NCBI GenBank assembly: GCA_023678885.1
Contig: CM042955.1
Location: 33,512,088 to 33,576,087, forward strand
Reading direction: 5' to 3'
DNA from: Pogostemon cablin
Lineage: Eukaryota > Streptophyta > Magnoliopsida > Lamiales > Lamiaceae
DNA length: 64,000 bases
In this document: in pieces, positions 1 through 9,404 of the stretch
Layout: each line of letters starts with the position of its first letter
Position numbering within the stretch: the first letter of the stretch is position 1
Notes under the pieces: model-generated
What the model saw: only the letters and a program-made list of their open reading frames with translations
What the model was told of the DNA's origin: nothing
Database searches by the model: none
Translations under genes and position numbers: made by a program

Positions 1-647
1 GACTTATGGATATGGCATGCATTCTTTGGAACACCGGGTACGTGCAATGATATTAATGTACTCCATCTTTTTCTAGTTTTAACGATATGCTGGAAGGTCG
101 AGCACCAAACATAAATTATATTGTGAATGATCACGAATATGATAGAGCATATTATCTTACTGATGACATATATCCTTCATGGGCTATATTTGTTAAGTCA
201 ATTTCTGCTCCACAACTCCAAAAGCATAAGTTGCTTGCTCAACACTAAGAGGCTGTGAGAAAAGATATAGAGCGCGCATTTGGAGTTCTACAAGTTCGTT
301 TTGCATTTCTTAGACGTCCATGTCTTGTTAGGGATAAACTGCAGATGGGTAAAATTATGATGGCTTGTATCATCATGCACAATATGATTGTAGAGGATGG
401 GCGAGATACATATCAAAACTATTATGATCCCACCGAATTTATTACGGATAGGTCTATAAACCGACAAGGAAGAAGAAGGGGAGTACATGAAGAAGATGAT
501 CACGATTTGTCATACTCCACTAGACGCATTGCAAGCTTGTCCACTTATATGACTAATAGGGCCAAACTTCGCAATAGAGAAGCTCATAATGCTCTTAAAA
601 ATGACTTGATTGAGCATATATGGCAAAAATTTGGTAATGACAGTTGA
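1..647 (+). pseudogene. PIF/Harbinger (HARBI1/ALP1-like) transposase, 3' part, broken
   Basis: The translation is the C-terminal half of a DDE_Tnp_4 transposase. The reading FGTPGTCNDINVL (about 27-65) carries the second catalytic Asp, and the region from base 255 (RKDIERAFGVLQVRFAFLRRP) carries the Glu block; MACIIMHNMIVED follows. Two lesions are visible. The frame shifts by one base between about 65 and 82, just before FNDMLEGRAP. An in-frame TAA at 247-249 sits where the family normally has Gln before EAVRKD, consistent with a C-to-T change. The window begins inside the gene, so the 5' part cannot be judged. The family cuts and pastes DNA in the nucleus with a partner Myb-like protein, which is not seen here. 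Identity is confident; activity is excluded by the lesions. Confidence 0.88.
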
Positions 648-1076
648 TTATATAATTTGTATCTTTTATTTTTATGATTTATATTTACTGCATTTTTTTT
701 ATTTTTGTATCTCAATTATGTAATTTTTATATAATTATTGTAATTTTAATTTTGTTATTGTGTTCTATGTTATTTTTTTATGTGTTTTCAAAAAAAAATT
801 CCTATAATTACGGAATTAAATATTTTTAAAATATAAGATTATTTTAATTTTAAATATATTATTCAAAATAATATAATAATAATATATAATTTAATAATAA
901 TTATGTATATATAGATGAGAGAGAAATGAATATTTTATTATAAAGGTAGGTTGAGTTGGGTTGTTGATGAAGTATGAAAAAATTGAGGTTGGGTTGGGTT
1001 GTAGGTTGTATATGTGGATGAGAGAGAAATGAATATTATATTATTGGGTTGGGTTGTTGTGGGTTGTGGATGGGGG
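648..1076 (+). repeat. 3' tail of the Harbinger element with a 103-bp-period direct repeat
   Basis: There is AT-rich DNA without coding signal up to about 900. Then a block starting GATGAGAGAGAAATGAATAT at 914 recurs at 1017, and GGGTTGGGTTG-rich stretches follow each copy. The Harbinger element probably ends near 1076, where the G-rich tail stops, but the matching 5' terminal repeat lies outside the window, so this end is an inference. Confidence 0.45.
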
Positions 1077-2400
1077 TAGTCTAATTTCTGTATAGTCCTC
1101 CGCCGTCTATGACAGAATATCACCAAGGGGTTCTCTCCCCTTCTCATAGGGTTCACTTCTTGTGTTCCTCCACCGACAGCGACTGCAACGAGCGATGGCC
1201 CTCCCACGCCTATTCGCTGACAGATTCAACATCGCGCCTATTCTCTCGCCGAAGTCGGAACTCTTACAGATTATTGGGCACTTGATTGTTAATATTGATG
1301 ATGCTTTTGATTGTGATTTATTATCTCTAGCTAGATGCATCATATGGTTTGATGTTGCTTGCTGCTCATCCCTTTTATTCAAAGCTCCCGTGTTTGATGA
1401 TTGTTATTTGAATTTAGATTTTACGGGACTATGCTTATTGGTTGTGTGCGAATTTCAATTGTGTATGGCAGTATGATGAACAGGATTTTTGCTAATTTGC
1501 TGTCGACAACAAGTTGATGCCGCTGTTCCTTTTGGTTTATGCTATGTATGATTTTGACTTTACGAGGACCAAGATTGCTTATGTCTACTATTTCTTGGTG
1601 GCACAAATTTGGATTGCCCACCTCATGGTTGCCACCATCACATCCAGGCTCTGTTGTTCAAGCTGAATGTGAATATATTATCTTGAAAGGGATGTTCTAG
1701 TATAATTTTTATTGTCTGCCTCTTTCTGATATCTCTTAAAGAGTATAGTGCTTGTGTTTTGTTGATTTTGTTATAGGCTACCTTTATGTTCAAGCCATCG
1801 TCTCTGATAGGTGCGACCCCTTTTGTGGCTGCGTCTTACTTTCTAAGGAGTCTACATCCTTCACCGATTTTTTTTTATGTTGCCTAGGGCTCCTCTCCTA
1901 CTTCTTGGACAGAGAAGTTTCATCGTCGTCCAGCGGCTGTAGCGCCGCCACAGGGCATTCAATTGCAAATTAAGGAGCTGTGATGCTAATTCTCTCAGTT
2001 TGAACTCGATTTCCAACACTGAATCACTCTGTATCGAATTGACATATTTTCCTCTCATCAAACGACTCTGCAGATTTCTAATAAAGGTTGAGTTTGTTTT
2101 GTAATTCCAAGGATCTAACTTCCCAATTGTGAAAAGGGCAAGCCTCATACACCCCCTATTAGTTCTTTTTCAAGTGTAATGTTGATCTAGCTTCCCAAGT
2201 TGTTACACGGCTGACCATAATTAGTATGATATTGATTACTGTTTTATTGTATTAATGGAATTCTGTATGTACCTAAAAAAATTCAGATATGACACTGCGT
2301 TGTACTTAAACACCAGTAAGCTTTCTGATAAATGAGAGTTGCGTTTATGTAGATATAATGGTTCCCTTGTAAATGAATGTAATTTTTGTAACATATGTGA
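1077..2400. other. unrecognised interval with one short open frame (1162-1476, +)
   Basis: This stretch is less AT-rich than its surroundings and opens with a C-rich leader-like segment (about 1100-1260). The open frame at 1162-1476 (104 codons) has an in-frame ATG at 1195 starting MALPRLFADRFNIAPILSP, which looks like a basic, mitochondrial-style N-terminus. The rest is rich in Cys, Leu and Val and resembles no family I know; it may be intron read-through. A captured gene fragment or an unannotated small gene are both possible. No function is proposed. Confidence 0.25.
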
Positions 2401-2496
2401 ACATGTAGGTTACCATGTAGGTAATCATGTAGGGGATAATGTAGGTTAACATGTAGGTTATCATGTTGTTGATCATATAGGTGACCATGTAGGTAA
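2401..2496. repeat. 12-bp minisatellite, eight copies
   Basis: Eight consecutive 12-base units fit without gaps: ACATGTAGGTTA, CCATGTAGGTAA, TCATGTAGGGGA, TAATGTAGGTTA, ACATGTAGGTTA, TCATGTTGTTGA, TCATATAGGTGA, CCATGTAGGTAA. The core is CATGTAGGT. As the unit is a multiple of three, the minus strand stays open and reads as a four-residue repeat (for example NLHV). Confidence 0.85.
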
Positions 2497-3298
2497 CATC
2501 TCTTATGTTTACTTAGTCTTACATTCACCAATACATGAATTCCATAAGCATAAATCACGATGTTCATTAAAGATGAGGAAGAAAAATTGGAAACGATTGA
2601 GGAAGAAAGAAAAAGAACGTGGGGTTCTATAATACATCAAACTATTTTTTGGGAATAATTGAGGAGCAAAAAGAGGAATCCACTAGTAACGGAATGACTC
2701 ATCTTTTAATATTGGGTTAATGGCTATTAAATACATGACCTTTTCTCCATTTCTCAATTTAATCATGAATTTTTTTTATTAAAAAAATACATGACATTTT
2801 CCTTTTGTTTAAATTTAATCACAAACTTTCTTTTTATCAATTAAATACACAACTTTTTTCTATTTTTTTCAGTTTAATCACTAACTTTTTTTAAAAAACT
2901 AAATAAATGTTTTTTTTATATTTTACGATTACATTAATAAAATATATGACTAACTCAATTAATAAAGGTCAATTCACATTAAATATTTAAATCTAATAAA
3001 AAAATTATCTATAAAATATTAAAAATATAAAATATTTGTATATTACATATATATTTATTATAAAATAATTTGGGATTAAATAATATTTATAGATGAATTG
3101 TTTTAATTATAATTTTGTAATACTGTATTTAATATGTATACATATTTATCATATAAAAATTGATGATTAAATAATATTAATAAATTTACAAATATTTATT
3201 AATTTACAGTATATAATTATACTACGTACATATAATATTTTTAGAACAATTTGTGGTTAAATAATATTTTCAGATGAATTATTATATATTTTTTAAAA

Positions 3299-4633
3299 GA
3301 GTTCCACTAAATACACACCCCTTTTTATTAAACACACACCCTTATTGTTAAATAATTAAAATATAAATTATAAAAAGTCAAAATTATCCTTGACATCAAA
3401 TACACACCCTTAAAATTAATTCACGCAACGTCAATCCTCCGGTCCATGACCATCGACACCAACCTCTCCCTTCGCTATCTTGGTTGCCAACTATGGTGAA
3501 CTCACTCAATTTAGTTGTGCAACCATGATCACTGAACAACACAAGCATTAAAACGACCACTCCGTTGATCATGCCACTAAAAATGAAACTGGATTAAAAT
3601 TCACTGTATTAAATTAGATTAAATTTTCAATTTATTTTCTTTAATCTTTGTACTGATCTCCAAAGTACACAGAAGAATAAGATATTAATCCCTAACCCTA
3701 AAAATTAACATTTCTCACTAAAAATTAAAAAAAAAATTCAGCTATCATTAATATTGTATCTATAAAGTTTACTGTATTTTCTCTCTCATCAAATCAAATC
3801 AAATCAAACTATGGCTACACTGGGCAGATGCGGCGGCGTGAAGAGGACGCCGTTTGCAGTGAAATATCTGATGATCACTTTGCAAACAACAACAGTACTG
3901 GTGAAGATAACTCACTCAATCTTCAACATTAATAATGGTGTGAATGTAATCAAGCCTCACTCGATTTTGATGCAAGCGACCATGAAAACTTAGGTTCCCC
4001 TGTTTCTGCTGTGCATTGTATAGGGATTTTAGACAGGATTTTTAACACGGATAGGCATGCAAGCAATTTCTTAGTTAAGAAGCTTGATGATGTAGGGAGG
4101 TTTGGTCAAGTGGAACTGATCCCTATTGATCATGGCCTAAATATTTGGAAGATCCTTATTTTGAGTGGATTCATTGGCCTCAGACATCTATCGTTTCTCA
4201 GAACTTGAGTACATTAGATAAAGTGGATGTGGTTGAGGACATGCTTTCTCCTCTCGGTTGAGTGGGAGTGATAGTATAAGTGAATCACCGAGGTGTAAAT
4301 ATTCGTTGGAGATTAAAGAAAGAGTTGAGTGTAATTGTTTATGTTTGAGTGACATTGTTACCCAAATTTAGACAATAGAATCATGTATGTACATGTTGAA
4401 TGTGCTCTGTATGAATGGTGTTCTTTTCATTTTTTTTTACCTGCGTAAATGAGGTTTATATTTATGTTTTGAGTTATTGGTAATGTTTTGTGGAAATTAT
4501 GGGGTGTGTATAATTTTTATATTATAAGGGTAATTTTGGAGTTTTTGGGGTGTGTGTATTTAATAAGATTAAGGAATAAAATATAAAAGAGGGTGTGTAT
4601 TAAATAAAAAGGGGTGTGCATTTAACAACACTC
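3299..4633. mobile_element. nested Pack-MULE carrying a PI4K-gamma gene fragment
   Basis: The terminal repeats start GAGTTCCACTAAATACACAC at 3299 and end as an imperfect reverse complement at 4633. The ACACACCCC-rich arms run about 100-150 bp on each side (3299-3415 and 4490-4633). The flanking 9-mers are identical: TTTTTAAAA at 3290-3298 and 4634-4642, the signature of a Mutator superfamily insertion. The interior is less AT-rich than the arms and contains gene-derived sequence (separate entry). No transposase is present. It lies inside the older MULE-like element at 2714-5126. Confidence 0.85.
3991..4261 (+). pseudogene. captured fragment of phosphatidylinositol 4-kinase gamma (type II PI3/4-kinase catalytic domain)
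   Basis: The reading from 4011 contains IGILDRIFNTDRHASNFLVK, then GRFGQVELIPIDHGL, the catalytic-loop NTDRH and IDHG metal-binding segments of plant PI4K-gamma proteins. A shift with apparent loss of several codons occurs near 4138-4147. The other frame then gives EDPYFEWIHWPQ and continues to a TGA at 4259-4261. Upstream sequence (about 3815-4010) could be more of the same source gene, but the frame there is broken and I do not recognise it. Only this small part of the kinase domain is present, so no activity is expected. The fragment lies between MULE arms, which explains how it came here. Confidence 0.82.
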
Positions 4634-5126
4634 TTTTTAAAATTCTGTGATTAATATGTATGTAAAACAATTCATATATTAAATATAATATTTATTAACT
4701 TTTATAATTATAATTATATTAATAATAAAAATTGCGTGAATAAATCATACTAATAAATGAGTTGTTTCATAATTTTTGTAATTTATTTATTATATTTTAG
4801 ATATTTAATGTGTACTTATTCGTACTAGTCAAATTAGTCATATTTTATTTATTTATTTATATAATAATTTCATGTATTTAATTGAAAATAAAAAAAGTTT
4901 GTGATTAAATTGAGAAAATACAAAAAACTTGTGTATTTAATCGATAAAATGAAAGTTTGTGATTAAATTGAGAAAATATAAAAAACTCATGTATTTAATC
5001 GATAAAATGAAAGTTCATGATTAAATTAAAAAATAAATAAAATGTCATGTACTTTCCTGATTAAAAAAAATTTGTGATTAAATTGAAAAAAGAGGAAAAA
5101 TTTGTGTATTTTAATGCAATTAACCC

Positions 5127-6735
5127 TTTAATCTATAATTAATCCCACCATTACTATAATTAGGTTAGTTAATATATCAAGAAACGATCAAATAAATTTA
5201 TAATATCAAGTGAATTGGCAATTATTTATCATTGACAAGTGTGGCTAGGGTCTAGACAATTATTTTGGTGAAGAACATAATTGGATTTCAATGTAGAATA
5301 GGATTTAATTCAACCGACAAAACATTAGTGGGTCCACATAATATTATACAATTTTCTATAGCAAAAAAGAAAAAAATTCACAACAATAAATTAATAGTTT
5401 GATGTATAACACATGGGGAGAGAGGAGGCTTACGTGTGTGGGGTGGGGGGAGGGGGTTCTAGAGGAGAGAGGATGCTTACGTGTGTGGGGTGGTGGGAGA
5501 AGGGTGTCGGGGGAGGTGGGGGTGGGTATATCTGCAGGTGGGGTGGGAGAAATTGAATTAAGGGCATTAGAGTCAAGAAAGATTCATTTGGATATATTTG
5601 ATAACTTTTTTATAAAAATGTCGGTATTAATTTTTGACATTAAAATTTGTATAAAAAAAATTCTCCCTTGTTTTTAATTAAGGTTTTAATGTCTTAAAAA
5701 ATCTTTAAAGATTTGAAATACATTAAAAACTTGAGATGCAAGATTATTTTTTACATGATTTTGATTTTTATTATAGGATTAAACTAACTAATTAGGTGTT
5801 CTTTTTTAAACGGCTGATTTTAAGAATACAATTGTTTCTTTAAAGAAATTATTCACGTGGAATTTTAAGGTTAAAAAATTCTTAAAGTTGACTATTTTTA
5901 ATATTTATATATATTCAACGCGCTGACTTGAGAGTCAAAACTTTTTCTAACGAATAATTTAAAGCATTTTTTAATAAATAATGTGTAAAATTCTTTCACA
6001 ACACATGTTATATAATATGAATAGAGTTAAATAGTGGTATGTCTAGAATAATCGCTTCCATGGTATGCATTTGTTATTGGTAAAAAGTGATGATTGGTTT
6101 GAATTATTTTATTAATATTTGAATGAAAAATGATATTTAGTTAGTTAAAAGTGATAATGGTGTTTTAAAGTATTTTATTAATAATTTATAGTAAATTTGA
6201 AAAGTAATAATATTATAAAAATAAAATAAAACTTTTTAATAAAAAATGATAATTAATTGCGAAAGCATAAAACGTTTAAAAAAAATATGCTTCTAAAATA
6301 GTAAGTACTTCGTTCCATTTATAAGTGACTAGTGAGTAGGTGTTATGATTTTTCCTTTTTTCTCTCAATTTAATTTGAATTGAACTAAATTTTTTTTTTC
6401 CAGAAAAGTTGACATATTAATTTTTAAGTATGCAATCCCAAATATCAAAAATAAAAAATTAATCATTAAAATGGAATGTTAAAATTAAAAATATATAACC
6501 ATTTGAAGTGGAATATGATGAGTTTCTTTTTATACTCCATCAAATAAGAGCTAGTCTCATGTAAATCAAAGTATATAATAAACTCTATTTATGAGTTAAA
6601 AAGACAACTATATCTCTAAATATTCTAATCCTAAACAAATAAACATTAAAATGGTGATAGTACTTACCAATATGTACGAATTATATTCTATATTAGTGAT
6701 AAGATGCATGTCAATAAATAAATTATTATTAGATA
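5127..6735. other. AT-rich intergenic DNA with one G-rich duplication
   Basis: I see no gene in this stretch. A roughly 47-bp-period duplication (GCTTACGTGTGTGGGG, once near 5428 and again near 5475) is followed by closely spaced runs of three to six G on the + strand between 5437 and 5548, which could form G-quadruplexes. An open frame across it (5399-5677) is low-complexity and not credible as a protein. Confidence 0.6.
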
Positions 6736-6916
6736 CTCTCTTCGTCCGATTCTAATAAGGTATTTATTTTTTTATTTTTAACGTCCGCTTCAAATGTATT
6801 TATTTCCACTATTTAGTAAAAAAGTACAATACAACTACATACTTTATATATAATAATAATATTCCTTAATCCACGTGCAAAAAGCAAATAGATACCTTAA
6901 AATCAGACAGAAAGAG
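6736..6916. mobile_element. Stowaway-type MITE (Tc1/mariner derived)
   Basis: The terminal repeats are CTCTCTTCGTCCGATTCTAA at the left and its imperfect reverse complement ending CAGACAGAAAGAG at the right. They are flanked by TA at 6734-6735 and 6917-6918. The length of 181 bp and an AT-rich interior without coding are typical. It shares interior text (ATAATAATATTCCTTAATC) with the MITE at 8192. Confidence 0.82.
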
Positions 6917-6918
6917 TA

Positions 6919-8189
6919 TAAAATAAAAGACTAACTAACCTTATTATTCTTATAATAGGCTGTACATAACATTTTAAGTTACATAATATTTTAAGTTACA
7001 CATAAAATTGTTCTTACAATATGTTGTACCTAACATTTTAGGTTACACATCACTTTTATATTGAACATAAATTTTATGGAAAGTTGTTGCACACATTGTA
7101 TGGATAAAAAGAATATTCCAATCTTTTATTTTGTATCTAATAGTAATTAATTTATTGACATGTATCTTATTATAAATGTTAGTGTGCAACGTAAAATGTT
7201 ATGTTCAGTATAAAAATTTATGGACAGTGTAAATATTGAATAATTGTTATCTCACATTAAATTAAAATTTTATTGGGTAATTGATTTTTTTTATACTTAT
7301 AAGTAGTATTTTTTTTAGGATGTATTTTTTAATAATTAATATAGTTACTAGAAACTAATTATTTTAAAAATGGTATAATAGAAATTAACCAACAATATGG
7401 TACATCCCAGTTACAATGAATATTTTGCCATTATCATGAAGTAATAATACTCATTTAATTCATTTCTTGAGTACTCATTCATAATAATAATAATACTATA
7501 AAAATGACGGTCGCCCACTTAAAATTTATTTATTTTTGTCATTTTAATCCATTTCGTTAAAAATATTCTCTTTTTAGTAAATATGGGTCTCAAGTCCAAT
7601 AATAAAACTTCATAAAATGGTTCAAAATTACATATATCATCCCTTTTATTAAAAAAAAAAGTTGAGACAAAAAGATAAAATAATATTCAAAGCATTAACT
7701 GTTTTACTATATAGTATGTAAAAAGCAAACAATAACATGCAGGGGAGGGAGGAGTATTTAATTAAATAAGAGTGATTTAAAAAAAAAAAACCAAAAATAG
7801 ACTTTTAAAACCCTAAACAAATGTATTGATAGTATTCACATAATGTTAAATTATATGAACTAGGTTCTTGGCCAAAATCTATACTCTGTGATCGACTTTA
7901 AAAATAGAAAATTGAGAGCTTAAATTGTGGACTAAATCTCATGTACATGTATACTAATAATAAAATTTACACAAACATCACTTCATAGTTTGATGATCTT
8001 GCCTTTTAATTTCACTAGATTAAAAGCGCATGTGTTGTGAAGACACCCCACTAACACAACTACTCACTACACATAAAATAATAACACTTTTTAATTTACA
8101 TAAAAAAATAAATGGACACATTAATAGCAGGGTGTATATTAGTACGTATTGCAGGAAACTAGAAAGAAGAATCAACAATAATTAATCAT
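6919..8189. other. AT-rich intergenic DNA
   Basis: No gene, structural RNA or well-bounded repeat was recognised. Short tandem words such as ACATTTTAAGTTACA recur around 6968-7040. Confidence 0.5.
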
Positions 8190-8191
8190 TA

Positions 8192-8404
8192 CTCCCTCCG
8201 TCCCACCCAAATAGTACCATTTTACTATATTGGGCGTCCCGTCCAAATTGCACAATTTTCCTCTTTTAGTAAAAAGGGTCTACCAATGATCCACCACTAC
8301 CCATCACATCTCTCTAATACACCTACTCACTTTACATAAAATAATAATACTCCTTAATCTACGCATAAAAAGTAAACGGTGCAATTTGACCGGGATGGAG
8401 GGAG
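8192..8404. mobile_element. Stowaway MITE
   Basis: The ends are the classical Stowaway termini CTCCCTCCGTCCC and, at the right, GGGATGGAGGGAG, flanked by TA at 8190-8191 and 8405-8406. The element is 213 bp with no coding capacity. Confidence 0.93.
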
Positions 8405-8406
8405 TA

Positions 8407-8914
8407 CTATTTAACAACTTGGAAAGAGCAGTATCATTATTCATTGCAAATACTCCACTTTAGTTTTGATACTTTAAATTGAGATGACGTGAAATGATAT
8501 AGATCGGTTGATTTTTTTTAATAGTTTAATCTTTGATTTGAACGATTTAGAGAGAGTTGTGCATTCTGTCATGGAGATAATATCTCATAAATCGATTTAC
8601 ATCATAAATTCTTGTAAACTATGTAGTCTTTTTTAATTTAAATACTCTAACATAGGATATAATATAGGATTGGGAGGGGAATCATGTTTGTGATTGCCAT
8701 GACAGTATTTTACAAAAGAAGATGCGGTCAATTCTCTTATAATTATTAGGCAAAATCTCCTGCGCCTCCGGGAACACGGAGGGATATTCCGTGTCCCCAT
8801 GTGAACACAACCCTCTCCTTCCAATTCTATTTAAACTCATGTATTGCTAGAAGTTTAAATTGTAAAGGGGCATGAAAATTATAAAGGCTCACGGAATATG
8901 CTCCGTCCTCACTC

Positions 8915-8970
<56 letters not shown>

Positions 8971-9404
8971 TTCTTCGTGTTTAACGGTTTCAATCAAAAG
9001 CTTTTGACGGCCGAGGCCAAAATCATAAATTTGGGAGAAAAAAAAAAGTGAGAGACCTAAAATTTCTCAATAATAATAAAGGGTAGACTTGTGGGAAATG
9101 TTAAGGTGATACCATTTTAGCTTTGATAATTAATTATAATTATTACCTTTTATCAAGGATATTATCATTTTTCCGACATGACTATTTGCCTAATAATAAT
9201 ATGATTCTTACTCATTATTATGCTTATATTAATATTAATTGAAAAGTAAGCATTTAAGTTTGGGGTGATTATGTGGTGCACTTAAAAATTTATAGGGTTA
9301 ATGATAGGGTGGGTGGGTAGTTATTGTAATTATATTTAATTATTTTATTTTATTTAGTGGTTAAGATTAAATAAAAATATAATCCAACGACTTAAATTAT
9401 TCAG
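8407..9404. other. intergenic DNA with a (TTA)n microsatellite at 8915-8971
   Basis: About 19 uninterrupted TTA units lie at 8915-8971. Nearby, GGGAACACGGA and TCCGTGTCCC (about 8769-8798) form a small inverted repeat. The 5' exons expected for the downstream binding-protein pseudogene are not found here. Confidence 0.6.

Larger units (their letters stand above)
2714..5126. mobile_element. MULE-like element with long imperfect terminal inverted repeats
   Basis: The left end begins GGGTTAATGGCTATTAAATA at 2714 and the right end is its imperfect reverse complement, ending ...ATTAACCC at 5126. The arms, made of repeated TTAAATACATGA / AATTTAATCAC blocks, extend roughly 200-250 bp (about 2714-2930 and 4860-5126). 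Flanking 9-mers TTTAATATT (2705-2713) and TTTAATCTA (5127-5135) agree at seven of nine positions, as for an old Mutator-type duplication. No transposase is seen, so it is non-autonomous. Without the nested element it would be about 1.07 kb. Confidence 0.7.

Noticed and set aside
2401..2496. CRISPR-like array
   Set aside because: Units are contiguous with no spacers, and the genome is plant nuclear DNA.
6301..6540. further Stowaway MITE starting TACTTCGTTCCATTTATAAG
   Set aside because: No matching inverted right end was found.
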